DNA of 40,988 nt from Pollutimonas sp036675955 (GTDB taxonomy: Bacteria > Pseudomonadota > Gammaproteobacteria > Burkholderiales > Burkholderiaceae_B): contig JAKFDW010000138.1 of NCBI GenBank assembly GCA_036675955.1, positions 1 to 40,988 on the forward strand. Reading direction: 5' to 3'. Made by a program: the position numbers and the translations under genes. The notes under the pieces were generated by a model, which was not told the DNA's origin, ran no database searches, and saw nothing but the letters and a program-made list of their open reading frames with translations. Shown one piece after another: positions 25,190 to 33,342 of the stretch (the stretch's first letter is position 1; each line of letters starts with the position of its first letter).

Positions 25190-25594
25190 ATGACGACCAA
25201 CTCTTGCACCATCTGGACTCCACGCCTGTTAAGCGTTCTGCGTATTGTCAGCGGTTATTGCCTGCTTTGGCACGGAACCAGCAAGTACTTCGGATTTCCC
25301 GGACCAGCCATCGAAAACCTGCAGATCTTTTCCATGATGGGTATTGCCGGACTTATTGAGTTGGTAGCGGGCGTACTGCTTATCATCGGCCTGTTCACGC
25401 GTGGCGCCGCATTCATCGCATCCGGCTTTACCGCCGCCGCCTACTTTATCGGCCACGTGGCAAGCAAAGGCATGCTCCTGTTCCCAAGCATGAACGGCGG
25501 CGAAGCGGCTGTGCTGTTCTGCTTTGTATTCCTGTACATCGCCGTTGCCGGCGCGGGCCCGTGGAGCGTAGACGCCTTGCGCAATAAATCGTAA
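25190..25594 (+). CDS. DoxX-family integral membrane protein
   Basis: 134-residue protein with about four membrane helices: residues 12-30, 48-70, 72-92 and 104-122. The segments LRIVSGYCLLWHGTSKYFGFPGP and GLIELVAGVLLIIGLFTRGAAFI are characteristic of DoxX/YphA-like proteins. DoxX members often accompany quinone- or thiol-stress enzymes and are proposed to support membrane redox functions. Here the gene lies between a divergent LysR regulator and an extradiol dioxygenase, 53 bases upstream of the latter, so a role in catechol or quinone detoxification is inferred. The start codon is ATG 25190. Confidence 0.88.
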   Translation: MTTNSCTIWTPRLLSVLRIVSGYCLLWHGTSKYFGFPGPAIENLQIFSMMGIAGLIELVAGVLLIIGLFTRGAAFIASGFTAAAYFIGHVASKGMLLFPSMNGGEAAVLFCFVFLYIAVAGAGPWSVDALRNKS

Positions 25595-25607
25595 CGCCAT
25601 CCGGTTG

Positions 25608-25634
25608 CTGGCCCGGCCATCGCGGCCGGGCCAG
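25608..25634 (+). terminator. Perfect 11-pair hairpin between the DoxX and dioxygenase genes
   Basis: CTGGCCCGGCC (25608-25618) and GGCCGGGCCAG (25624-25634) pair completely around a five-base loop. No T-run follows; the dioxygenase ATG is 13 bases downstream, so the stem lies over or next to its ribosome binding region. It may attenuate transcription or translation of the second gene. Confidence 0.5.
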
Positions 25635-25647
25635 TGAGAATATCATT

Positions 25648-26451
25648 ATGAAACTGCCTGTTTACTTCATCTCGCACGGCGGCGGACCCTGGCCGTACAT
25701 TGACGCCATGCAGGCCGGCAACGCGGCACTTGCGGCATCGCTGGCCGACATTCCCAAGCAGATCGGACACAAGCCGAAGGCCATCCTGATGGTATCGGCA
25801 CACTGGGAAACCAACGGCACCTTTAGCGTCATGGCCAATCCTCGGCCGCCGATGGTTTATGACTACTACGGTTTTCCCGAGCACACCTATCAAATTCAAT
25901 ACCCCGCCCCCGGCTCGCCCGAGTTGGCGGGGCGCGTACAACGTCTGTTATTGGATGCCGGGCTGCCCGTCGCCGCCGATACCGAACGCGGCTACGACCA
26001 CGGCGCTTTCGTGCCCGCCTTCGTCATGTATCCGCAAGCAGACGTACCGATGATACAGCTGTCCATCGACGCCGGATACGACCCCGCCTTGCACCTTGCC
26101 CTGGGCCGCGCCCTGGCCCCTCTGCGTGAAGAAGATGTACTGATTATCGGCAGCGGCCTGAGCTATCACAATCTGCGGCAGATCTACGGCGGCGGCGCCG
26201 AAGCCTCGGCACAGTTCGACGCCTGGCTGCAACATGCATTGCTCGGCTCTCCCACACACCAGCGCGCGGCATTGCTGCAGGATTGGGCAAGCGCGCCCGC
26301 CGCCCGCCTGGCTCATCCGCGAGAAGATCACCTGATACCCCTCATGGTGGCCGTCGGAGCCGCCGAGCACGATACGGCAAGCTGTGTTTATCATGAGAAC
26401 CAGGCATTCGCCGGCATCACCGCGTCGAGCTTCCGGTTCGATGCTGCCTGA
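25648..26451 (+). CDS. LigB-family extradiol ring-cleavage dioxygenase (YgiD/DODA type)
   Basis: 267-residue class III extradiol dioxygenase. Candidate metal ligands are His10 (FISHGGGP), His52 (MVSAHWETNG) and His228 (REDHLIPLM); His118 (YDHGAFVP) and catalytic His174 (GSGLSYHNL) are also conserved, matching E. coli YgiD and plant 4,5-DOPA dioxygenases. It should open catecholic rings using a divalent metal and O2. The natural substrate is unknown. With the upstream DoxX and LysR genes it forms a compact module resembling quinone/catechol resistance loci such as Bacillus catDE/mhq, a parallel by gene content only. Confidence 0.9.
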   Translation: MKLPVYFISHGGGPWPYIDAMQAGNAALAASLADIPKQIGHKPKAILMVSAHWETNGTFSVMANPRPPMVYDYYGFPEHTYQIQYPAPGSPELAGRVQRLLLDAGLPVAADTERGYDHGAFVPAFVMYPQADVPMIQLSIDAGYDPALHLALGRALAPLREEDVLIIGSGLSYHNLRQIYGGGAEASAQFDAWLQHALLGSPTHQRAALLQDWASAPAARLAHPREDHLIPLMVAVGAAEHDTASCVYHENQAFAGITASSFRFDAA

Positions 26452-26547
26452 GACATACGGCGCCTGCCGCACGCATTTGGATGCCTGCTGACGCAGCACC
26501 GAAAACAGGGTTAAAGTCTCACCTTCACCAGACTCAAGAGTAAAACG

Positions 26548-27330
26548 ATGCTACGCGTGATATCCGCCAATCTCAACGGCATCCGGTCGGCTGTCAGCAA
26601 AGGCTTTCTGGAATGGATCCCGGGCCAGAATGCCGACTTCATCTGCATGCAGGAATTGAAGGCGCAAGTCGACAACATGACGACCGACATGCTGAACCCC
26701 CAAGGCTATTACGGCTACTTCCACTATGCCGAGAAAAAGGGCTATAGCGGCGTGGGCGTGTATGCACGCACTCAGCCGCTGCAAGTCATAGAGGGCCTGG
26801 GCGTACCCGAAATCGATGCCGAAGGACGCTATCTTGAACTGGTGTACGAGAAATTGTCGGTAATCTCGCTGTACCTGCCGTCAGGCTCCAGCGGCGACCA
26901 CCGCCAGTCCGCCAAGTACACGTTCATGGAACACTTTTTCTCACACCTTGCCACGCTCGCCAAATGCGGACGGCAGGTCATATTGTGCGGCGACTGGAAC
27001 ATCGCCCACAAAGAAATCGACCTCAAGAACTGGAAAGGCAACCTGAAAAACAGCGGCTTTCTTCCCGAAGAACGCGCATGGCTCACCAAGGTATTGGATG
27101 AACTCGGCTGGGTTGACGTTTATCGCCGCCTTTTCCCGGACACCACCGGCGACGCCTATACGTGGTGGAGCAACCGCGGCCAGGCGTGGGCCAAGAATGT
27201 AGGATGGCGCATCGATTACCAGATCGCCACGCCAGACATTGCGGCCACGGCGACTCAGGCTTCCATTTATAAAGAACAACGGTTCAGCGACCATGCGCCC
27301 TTGACCGTCGAGTATGACTGGAACGCGTAA
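26548..27330 (+). CDS. xthA: Exodeoxyribonuclease III / AP endonuclease (XthA/ExoA family)
   Basis: 260-residue Mg-dependent nuclease of the EEP fold that cuts 5' to abasic sites and trims 3' ends during base-excision repair. Motifs in order: ISANLNGIRSA (metal-site Asn), MQELKAQ (metal-binding Glu), GDWNIAH (catalytic Asp and Asn), WRIDYQIATP and SDHAPLTVEYDW (terminal Asp-His). Length fits the short ExoA-like group. A weak hairpin at 27340-27355 follows the stop. Confidence 0.93.
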   Translation: MLRVISANLNGIRSAVSKGFLEWIPGQNADFICMQELKAQVDNMTTDMLNPQGYYGYFHYAEKKGYSGVGVYARTQPLQVIEGLGVPEIDAEGRYLELVYEKLSVISLYLPSGSSGDHRQSAKYTFMEHFFSHLATLAKCGRQVILCGDWNIAHKEIDLKNWKGNLKNSGFLPEERAWLTKVLDELGWVDVYRRLFPDTTGDAYTWWSNRGQAWAKNVGWRIDYQIATPDIAATATQASIYKEQRFSDHAPLTVEYDWNA

Positions 27331-27339
27331 TCAATGTGG

Positions 27340-27355
27340 GCCCGGCCTTTCGGGC
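27340..27355 (+). terminator. Short hairpin after xthA
   Basis: GCCCG (27340-27344) and CGGGC (27351-27355) flank a six-base loop, nine bases after the xthA stop. The stem is short and no T-run follows, so it is a weak candidate terminator. Confidence 0.35.
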
Positions 27356-27454
27356 TTGCGCAATACTGCCGAACTACGCTTCAGGGTTTCCATTACTATC
27401 AAGTAAGTATTTATTACTGCTATCATCTGTCGGTGCGCTTCCGGATCATGGCAG

Positions 27455-29212
27455 ATGAAAGCAACCCAGCCCGACACTACCCCACCGCTTGAAGCGGCGG
27501 CGCATCCAGACGAACGCTACGATATTCTCGCGCGCGTCGCCCGGCGCAATACCGGCGCGTCAACGGCCATCATCACGCTGTTCGACGGCACAAGCCACGC
27601 GCTGCGTTCATGCAGCGGTCCGACTTTCGAACAGTCACCTCAAAAACTCGCGCAATTCGCCGATATAAGCTATGGCGGCACCACACTGGTGGTGCCGGAT
27701 ACCTTTGCCGATGAACACTTTCGCAATCACCCGCTGGTCCTCCGCTACCCTTTCATCCGTTTTTTCACGGCATCCGCGCTGCTGGACATCAATGGAACGC
27801 GCCTTGGCGCTTTGTGTCTGCTCGATAACCAGCCGCGGCACCTGGGCAGTGAAGACCTGGCGGCGTTGGAAAACATCCGCCGCCTGGCCTGCCTTATCGT
27901 CGACCAGGAACAGGCCGGCTCCCGGCAAAGCGAGAACGAACAGCGGATGGCGCTGGCCATAGACGGCAGCGGCACCGGAATATGGGATCGCGATGTTCGG
28001 ACCAACGAAATCCACTACTCTGCCGGATGGAAGGCGATTCTTGGCTACAAAGACTCGGAAATCGGCAACCTGATCACCGACAGCTACAAGCGGGTTCATC
28101 CGGACGACCTGGCCTATGTCCAGGCAACGATACAAGCCCATTTCGACGCCAAGACGAGCAGCTACGAGGTAGAGCATCGCCTGCGTTGCAAGGACGGCAG
28201 CTACAAGTGGGTATCGAGCCGCGGAAAAGTGATCAGCCGCGACAGGGATGGCAAACCGCTGCGCATGATCGGCACCACGACTGACATCACGGCACTACGC
28301 TCAATGTCTGAAACACTGCAGCAGACAGTGAATCTGATAACAAACCTGACCAACGAAGTGCCGGGCCTGGTTTTCCAATATCGTCGATTGCCGAACGGCA
28401 GGTCATTCTTTTCTTACGCCAGTGCCGGTATCAAAGATATTTACGAGATGGATGCGGCACAGGTGACGGCCAGTGCCGCTGCGCTGGACCAGATCATCCA
28501 CCCGGACGATCTGATCGCTTACCATTCATCCCTCGAGGAATCCGCAGCGCGCCTGGAACCCTGGCAATTCGAATACCGGGTGGTGTTGCCGACGCAAGGC
28601 CTGCGTTGGCGGCAAGGTAGCGCACACCCGCAACGGCTGGTCGACGGCAGCACAATGTGGCATGGCTTCATCACCGACGTGACCGCCCGCAAGCGTGCGG
28701 AGTCGGAATTGCAAATGTTTGCATCGACCGATTTCCTGACCCAGCTACCCAATCGCCGCCACTTCATGAGCGAACTGACAGCAGAACTGGCGAGAATTCG
28801 TCGATACAACGGCCGGCCAGCCGCCATACTCATGTACGACCTGGATCACTTCAAATCCATCAATGACAGTTGGGGGCATGCCGTCGGCGACCTGGCGCTC
28901 AGGCACTTCGCCGGCCTTCTGCGCACGGAGCTGCGCAGAACGGACGTGGCGGGCCGTGTAGGTGGTGAAGAGTTTGCGGTTATGCTGCGTTATACCGACC
29001 CGGACGAAGCCATGGACTTCGCACGCCGGGTTCGGCAGCGGCTTGCCGAAGCACCGTTGATCGATGCGGGCCGACAAATTACCATGACGGTAAGCATAGG
29101 CATATCGACCATGAGTGCGCATGACAACGACGCCGATGCGCCGCTGTCTCGCAGCGACACGGCGCTTTACCGCGCAAAGACCACTGGACGCAACCGTATT
29201 GAATATTACTGA
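27455..29212 (+). CDS. GAF-PAS-PAS-GGDEF diguanylate cyclase
   Basis: 585-residue soluble sensor enzyme with no membrane helices. Domains in order: GAF (about 20-150; FFTASALLDINGTRLGALCLLD), PAS with PAC (about 165-285; ERKxD-type region IHPDDLAYVQA and GSYKWVSSRGKVISRD), a second PAS (about 298-415; MDAAQ, IIHPDDLIAYH), and GGDEF (about 425-585). The active site is GGEEF at 503-507 and the product-inhibition I-site RRTD lies at 494-497, five residues before it, so the cyclase should be active and feedback-inhibited. It makes cyclic di-GMP from GTP in response to an unknown cytoplasmic cue. No phosphodiesterase domain is present. The next gene begins 15 bases after its stop. Confidence 0.93.
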   Translation: MKATQPDTTPPLEAAAHPDERYDILARVARRNTGASTAIITLFDGTSHALRSCSGPTFEQSPQKLAQFADISYGGTTLVVPDTFADEHFRNHPLVLRYPFIRFFTASALLDINGTRLGALCLLDNQPRHLGSEDLAALENIRRLACLIVDQEQAGSRQSENEQRMALAIDGSGTGIWDRDVRTNEIHYSAGWKAILGYKDSEIGNLITDSYKRVHPDDLAYVQATIQAHFDAKTSSYEVEHRLRCKDGSYKWVSSRGKVISRDRDGKPLRMIGTTTDITALRSMSETLQQTVNLITNLTNEVPGLVFQYRRLPNGRSFFSYASAGIKDIYEMDAAQVTASAAALDQIIHPDDLIAYHSSLEESAARLEPWQFEYRVVLPTQGLRWRQGSAHPQRLVDGSTMWHGFITDVTARKRAESELQMFASTDFLTQLPNRRHFMSELTAELARIRRYNGRPAAILMYDLDHFKSINDSWGHAVGDLALRHFAGLLRTELRRTDVAGRVGGEEFAVMLRYTDPDEAMDFARRVRQRLAEAPLIDAGRQITMTVSIGISTMSAHDNDADAPLSRSDTALYRAKTTGRNRIEYY

Positions 29213-29227
29213 GGGTAGCACTGCAAA

Positions 29228-29824
29228 ATGAAAACCATTCATTATTATCTTTCGCCCAAATCGCCGTGGACCTATTTGGGCCATGACAGGCTACTGACAC
29301 TCGCCCAGCGCCATAACGCCGCGGTGCTTCCCAAGCCGATGGATCTGGGCAGTGTCTTCCCGATTTCCGGCGGGCTGCCCTTGGACAAACGGCCGCCGCA
29401 ACGCCAAGCCTACCGCATCACAGAACTGAAACGCTGGTCCGAGTTCCTGCGCATGCCCCTCAATATTCACCCAAAGTTTTTTCCGGTCGACGATATACCG
29501 GCCGCGAAAATGGTGACGGCCGCGATCATGGCTGGCGACAACGACGGCGCATTGAAGCTTGCGGGCGCTTTGCTGCGCGGAGTATGGGCACAGGAGCGCG
29601 ACATTTCGGATCCCGCCACGCTGGTTCAAATCGGCGATGAGTGCGGACTGGACGGTGCAAACCTGTATTCCAGCAGGGAGTCAGCGGCAGACCTGTACCG
29701 GCAAAATACCAACGACGCCATTGAGCTGCAAGTGTTCGGCGCGCCCTGGTATGAATTCCGCGGGGTTTCCTATTGGGGACAAGATCGGCTGGACTTCCTG
29801 GACCGTGCACTGGCCGAAGAATAG
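29228..29824 (+). CDS. DsbA/GST-kappa fold protein, 2-hydroxychromene-2-carboxylate isomerase-like
   Basis: 198-residue protein of the thioredoxin-fold HCCA isomerase family. Instead of a CxxC, the active-site region reads YYLSPKSPWTYLG, the SPxSP form (Ser9/Ser12) that binds glutathione in HCCA isomerases. The later FGAPWYEFRGVSYWGQDRLDFLD segment is the conserved cis-Pro and C-terminal helix. True isomerases act in naphthalene degradation, but no aromatic pathway genes are nearby, so it may be a general glutathione-dependent isomerase or transferase. It starts 15 bases after the cyclase gene with a GAGGGT ribosome binding site, so it is probably cotranscribed. Confidence 0.87.
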   Translation: MKTIHYYLSPKSPWTYLGHDRLLTLAQRHNAAVLPKPMDLGSVFPISGGLPLDKRPPQRQAYRITELKRWSEFLRMPLNIHPKFFPVDDIPAAKMVTAAIMAGDNDGALKLAGALLRGVWAQERDISDPATLVQIGDECGLDGANLYSSRESAADLYRQNTNDAIELQVFGAPWYEFRGVSYWGQDRLDFLDRALAEE

Positions 29825-30046
29825 AAAGCAAGGCCGAATGTTATTGTTTATTCCAAATACGGCAATAGTGAGTCACTATTTCACCCGGAATATTCTCGAT
29901 TGTTATTGAAAATGGAAATATGAATACGAAAAACTAGGGTTTATCCTGACATCCATTTGTCACATACTGACTCCATCGAAACACGCAATGCATTGCAGTC
30001 ATTTGCACTCCGCGTCATTTCGTCCCTACTTTTTATTGGAGCCAGT
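29825..30046. other. AT-rich interval before the DUF4148 gene
   Basis: 222 bases without a gene, notably AT-rich compared with its surroundings (for example 29860-29945). It probably holds the promoter and leader of the following secreted-protein gene; no particular motif is convincing. Confidence 0.5.
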
Positions 30047-30406
30047 ATGAAAACCCTCGTTACCGCATTGATGATTTCCGCAACTGTATTTGCCGGCGCC
30101 GCGCAAGCCGACGAGTCCACTTTAACCCGCGAACAAGTGGTTGCCGAAATGCAAGCAGCCAGGTCGGCCGGATTGATCAGCACCGGCGAACTGGATTATC
30201 CGCGCGCATTTAATTCGACCAATGACAAAAGCCGCGCGGAAGTGAAAGCCGAACTCGCCGCTGCCATCGAAGCCGGTCAAATCACTATTGGTGAAGAAGC
30301 TTATCCCTCCGTAGCTGCCGCCGCCAGCTCAAAGACACGAGCACAAGTGAAGGCGGAACTGTTTGACTACGCCGCCGCCAATGCGGGAGAACGCGTCGAA
30401 GCCTGA
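30047..30406 (+). CDS. DUF4148-type small periplasmic protein with three internal repeats
   Basis: 119 residues from ATG 30047, which has GGAG at a good distance. A Sec signal peptide (MKTLVTALMISATVFAGAAQA) is likely cleaved after Ala21. The mature chain has three related units: TREQVVAEMQAARSAG with LDYPRAF (27-55), SRAEVKAELAAAIEAG with EAYPSVA (62-90), and a shorter TRAQVKAELFDYAAANAG (97-114). The T/S-R-x-x-V-x-A-E-x pattern is the hallmark of DUF4148 proteins, common in Burkholderiales and of unknown function. An in-frame upstream ATG (29957) would bury the signal peptide. A strong terminator follows. Confidence 0.9.
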   Translation: MKTLVTALMISATVFAGAAQADESTLTREQVVAEMQAARSAGLISTGELDYPRAFNSTNDKSRAEVKAELAAAIEAGQITIGEEAYPSVAAAASSKTRAQVKAELFDYAAANAGERVEA

Positions 30407-30459
30407 TTTCGCGCAGGCCGCCTCGCGACAGCAGGCGTACTGACACAAGCGGCAAAAGG

Positions 30460-30494
30460 AATAGCGGATCGTGCCTCGAGCACGATCCGCTATT
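30460..30494 (+). terminator. Strong 15-pair hairpin terminator after the DUF4148 gene
   Basis: AATAGCGGATCGTGC (30460-30474) and GCACGATCCGCTATT (30480-30494) pair perfectly around a CTCGA loop and are followed by TTGCTATT. The stem is unusually long and perfect. Confidence 0.85.
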
Positions 30495-30571
30495 TTGCTA
30501 TTACGCGGCCGCCAGGAACTAAAAGCCAGTTCGGCCGGTCTGATCATGTTCGCCACTTATGAGGATGTGCC

Positions 30572-30850
30572 ATGAAATGCCCTGTGTGCAAAGAAACAGA
30601 CCTGACCATGTCATCACGGCAGAATATCGAGATCGATTACTGTCCTCAATGCCGGGGTGTATGGCTGGACCGCGGCGAACTCGACAAGCTGATTGAACGC
30701 AGCACACAAGAGGTAGAGGCACAGCCCAGCGCGCCGCCTGCCCAGCAGGCTCAACAGCAGCCATACCCGGGGCGTGATTATGACAGGCACCATTCAGGCT
30801 ACGACAAGCGGCACAAGAAGAAATCGTTCTGGCACGAGATCTTTGACTGA
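30572..30850 (+). CDS. Small zinc-ribbon (zf-TFIIB domain) protein
   Basis: 92 residues. The N-terminal half is a zf-TFIIB zinc ribbon: Cys3-x2-Cys6 (CPVC) and Cys24-x2-Cys27 (CPQC), followed by GVWLDRGELDKLIE, the conserved helix of this family. The C-terminal half is a Gln/Pro-rich linker (about 48-68) and a His/Lys/Asp-rich tail (DRHHSGYDKRHKKKSFWHEIFD), likely disordered. Function is unknown; related proteins may bind nucleic acid or metal. It is convergent with the TRIC channel gene. Confidence 0.88.
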   Translation: MKCPVCKETDLTMSSRQNIEIDYCPQCRGVWLDRGELDKLIERSTQEVEAQPSAPPAQQAQQQPYPGRDYDRHHSGYDKRHKKKSFWHEIFD

Positions 30851-30861
30851 TTGCAGCGTAG

Positions 30862-31476
30862 TCAGCGCCATTCGTCCCGGTAAACGAACTTGGGCATCTG
30901 CCAATTAAAGCGCAGCGCCAGTAACCGCAAGATGAGACCCGCCAGCATGGCGCCTACCATCGACACATTAAGGTTGGCTCCCAAATGCTGGCTGCCGATG
31001 AAAAGGCCGCCTGTTACCACGGACACGCTGGCATACAGCTCTTTGCGCAACAGCAGCGGTATATCGTTGCAAAGGACGTCGCGCAACACACCGCCGGCGC
31101 ACCCGGTAATCATGCCGCTCACCAACACCACGGTAATGGGAAGCTGCATCTGCAGTGCTATCTGACAACCTATCACGGTGAAAACCACAAGGCCCAGGGC
31201 GTCCAGAAAGAGAAACAGCCGATGCAAGTGGCGCATGACGGGCGCTGTAAGGGCAGTCAGCAATGCCGCTCCGGCGGTGATCCACAGATACTCGGGATGT
31301 ATGACCCAGGTAAGCGGGTAATGGCCAAGAAGGACATCGCGCACCGACCCGCCTCCAAGCGCCGTCACGCATGCAATGATGCATACGCCCACCCAATCCA
31401 TGTCGCGCCTGCCGGCCGCCAACGCTGCCGTCATGGCTTCGGCCGTAATGGCTATCAGGTACAAGGCAACTAACAT
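30862..31476 (-). CDS. Trimeric intracellular cation channel family protein (YadS/UPF0126)
   Basis: 204-residue membrane protein of two similar halves with about seven helices in all. Each half carries the diagnostic motif: GGGSVRDVLLGHYP and GGVLRDVLCNDIP. The family includes the bacterial TRIC-type cation channels; some members have been linked to glycine or pyruvate transport, so the substrate here is open. The ATG starts one base after the ampG stop, indicating translational coupling and membership in the metX-metW-ampG operon. Confidence 0.9.
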   Translation of the reverse strand: MLVALYLIAITAEAMTAALAAGRRDMDWVGVCIIACVTALGGGSVRDVLLGHYPLTWVIHPEYLWITAGAALLTALTAPVMRHLHRLFLFLDALGLVVFTVIGCQIALQMQLPITVVLVSGMITGCAGGVLRDVLCNDIPLLLRKELYASVSVVTGGLFIGSQHLGANLNVSMVGAMLAGLILRLLALRFNWQMPKFVYRDEWR

Positions 31477-31477
31477 T

Positions 31478-32719
31478 TCAGCGGACCGCCTCGAGCCCGT
31501 CGATTTCGGCGCGGCGCATGCGCAGCAGTATCAAGCCCGGCAGCCCGATGAGCACGGTGATGACAAAGAACCCGGGCCACCCTATGGACTCGACCAGCGG
31601 CGGTGTCAACGGACCGGCAAGATAAGTGCGGCCCACCGCCGACAGGGCCGACAACAAGGCAAACTGGGTCGCTGAAAACTCCTGCTTGCACAGCGCCATG
31701 AGCAGTGCCACAAAGGCGGCCGTACCCAGCCCGCCGCAAAGGTTTTCCACTCCAACCACAAGAGCCATGGAATAAACATGCGGGGGCGTCACAGCAAGAA
31801 CCCAGTATCCGAAGTTGGACAAGGCCTGCAACAGGCCAAACAGCATCAAGGAGCGATACAAGCCCAGGCGCGTCATCAAGGCTCCACCGGCCAGAGCGCC
31901 GATGATCGTGGCGGCAAGTCCGAAGACTTTATTGACCGCGCCGACCTCAGTGCCGGTGAATCCCGCGCCGCGCAAAAGGAACGTCGTGGACAAGGCGCCG
32001 GCAAAAGCATCGCCCAACTTATACAACACGATAAGCAGCAGAATGCTCAAGGCCCCGGGACGCTTGAAGAACTCCACCATGGGCGCCACTACCGCTATGG
32101 CCAGCGACCTGGGCGCGCGCGCCACCGCCTCCGGCTCAGGAGCCAGCAGGGTCGCAAGCGCACACAAGGCCATGAGCGCTCCCATCAAGAAATAGGTACT
32201 GCCCCACCCCAGCCACTGATCCGCCAATACCAGCGCCAGACCGCCGGACACGATCATGGCCAGGCGATAGCCCAATACCTTTACCGCGGCCCCCGCTGCA
32301 CGTTCTTCCGTGCGCAACACGTCGGTACTATAGGCATCGAACGCAATATCCTGCGTTGCCGACAGAAACGCGACCAGTACGGCGAGAAGCGCCAGTATCA
32401 TCAAATTGTCGGACGGCGAATAAAATCCCATGGCGCCAATGACCACGCCCAAAAGGATTTGCGTGACAAAAATCCAGCTTCGGCGGCGTCCGAGCATGGG
32501 GGGCGCATAGCGGTCGACCACGGGCGCCCACAGGAACTTCAATGTGTACGCCGTTCCGATAAGTGTGAGGAAACCGATATTCTGCAGCGATACGCCCGAG
32601 AGCGTCGCCCAGGCCTGCAGTGTGCCGCCCGTAAGCGCCAAAGGAAGGCCGCTGGCAAAGCCCAGCACCAATAAGGGAATGACGCGGGGGCTGGCATAAA
32701 CGTTGGCAAGCGAAGCGAT
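31478..32719 (-). CDS. ampG: AmpG-family muropeptide MFS permease, apparent AUC start
   Basis: About 413 residues, 12 membrane helices. It imports anhydro-muropeptides for cell-wall recycling, which in many species feeds beta-lactamase induction. Signatures: VLGFASGLPLALTGGTLQAWAT (first helix), LKFLWAPVVDRYAPP and ATQDIAFDAYSTDVL. No ATG, GTG or TTG lies in frame between the end of metW and the first helix. The best-placed initiator is ATC at 32719: AAAGAGA (32732-32726) precedes it by six bases and translation gives MASLANVYASPRVIPLL, a proper AmpG N-terminus. The next in-frame candidate, TTG 32671, would cut into helix 1; the nearest upstream ATG would lie far inside metW. The frame upstream to 32956 is a metW by-product. 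Confidence 0.85.
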   Translation of the reverse strand: MASLANVYASPRVIPLLVLGFASGLPLALTGGTLQAWATLSGVSLQNIGFLTLIGTAYTLKFLWAPVVDRYAPPMLGRRRSWIFVTQILLGVVIGAMGFYSPSDNLMILALLAVLVAFLSATQDIAFDAYSTDVLRTEERAAGAAVKVLGYRLAMIVSGGLALVLADQWLGWGSTYFLMGALMALCALATLLAPEPEAVARAPRSLAIAVVAPMVEFFKRPGALSILLLIVLYKLGDAFAGALSTTFLLRGAGFTGTEVGAVNKVFGLAATIIGALAGGALMTRLGLYRSLMLFGLLQALSNFGYWVLAVTPPHVYSMALVVGVENLCGGLGTAAFVALLMALCKQEFSATQFALLSALSAVGRTYLAGPLTPPLVESIGWPGFFVITVLIGLPGLILLRMRRAEIDGLEAVR

Positions 32720-32730
32720 GGTGATTCTCT

Positions 32731-33342
32731 TTAATCCGGGGTTTCGAAACGGTACACCGCCAGGGTGCTGCGCCAGCTGGGCAGCAGTTTGACTTCTTTG
32801 TTGCCGTTGAAGGTCGCCAGATGCGTGATGCGCAATCTGAGCGCCTCTGCGAGGTCTTCGAAGTCTTTGAGCGTGCACAAATGGATATTGGGCGTATCGA
32901 ACCATTGATAGGGCATTTCCCCCGTCACCGGCATGCGTCCGGACAGTATCGACCAACCATGCGGCCAGTAGCCGAAGTTCGGGAACGACACGATGCCAAA
33001 GCGCGCCACCCGGCCCATCTCGCGCAGAATATGTTCGGTGTGGTGCATGGACTGAAGGGTTTGCGACAGCACCACGGTATCGAACTGCTGATCGTCGAAC
33101 AGGGCAAGGCCCTCTTCCAGATTCTGCTGAACAACCTGCACGCCCCGGCGCACCGACGCAATGACCAGTTCATCGCTGAGCTCGACACCCACGCCTGTAA
33201 CAGCCTTGCTGTTCTGCAGATAAGCCAGCAGGGTGCCATCGCCGCAACCCAGGTCCAGCACGCGGCTTTCGGGTTCGATCCAGCTGGCGATACGTTTGAG
33301 GTCGGCCCGGACATGCTTGGGCGCTACACTGGCCTGCGTCAC
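32731..33342 (-). CDS. metW: Methionine biosynthesis protein MetW
   Basis: 203-residue methyltransferase-fold protein. The SAM-binding motif VLDLGCGDGTLLAYL and the following VELSDELVIASVRRGVQVVQQNLEEGL are present, as is SQTLQSMHHTEHILREMGRVARFGIVSFPNF, a MetW signature. It pairs with MetX in methionine synthesis in many Proteobacteria and stimulates its acyltransferase activity in studied cases. Its start overlaps the metX stop by four bases (ATGA). Confidence 0.94.
   Translation of the reverse strand: MTQASVAPKHVRADLKRIASWIEPESRVLDLGCGDGTLLAYLQNSKAVTGVGVELSDELVIASVRRGVQVVQQNLEEGLALFDDQQFDTVVLSQTLQSMHHTEHILREMGRVARFGIVSFPNFGYWPHGWSILSGRMPVTGEMPYQWFDTPNIHLCTLKDFEDLAEALRLRITHLATFNGNKEVKLLPSWRSTLAVYRFETPD

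Noticed and set aside
31778..32674. 298-residue open frame opposite ampG
   Set aside because: Gln/Arg/His-rich antisense product of a membrane-protein gene.
32720..32956. Upstream extension of ampG into metW
   Set aside because: The extra residues are metW read in another frame and would displace the AmpG N-terminus; also a 200-base overlap would be needed.
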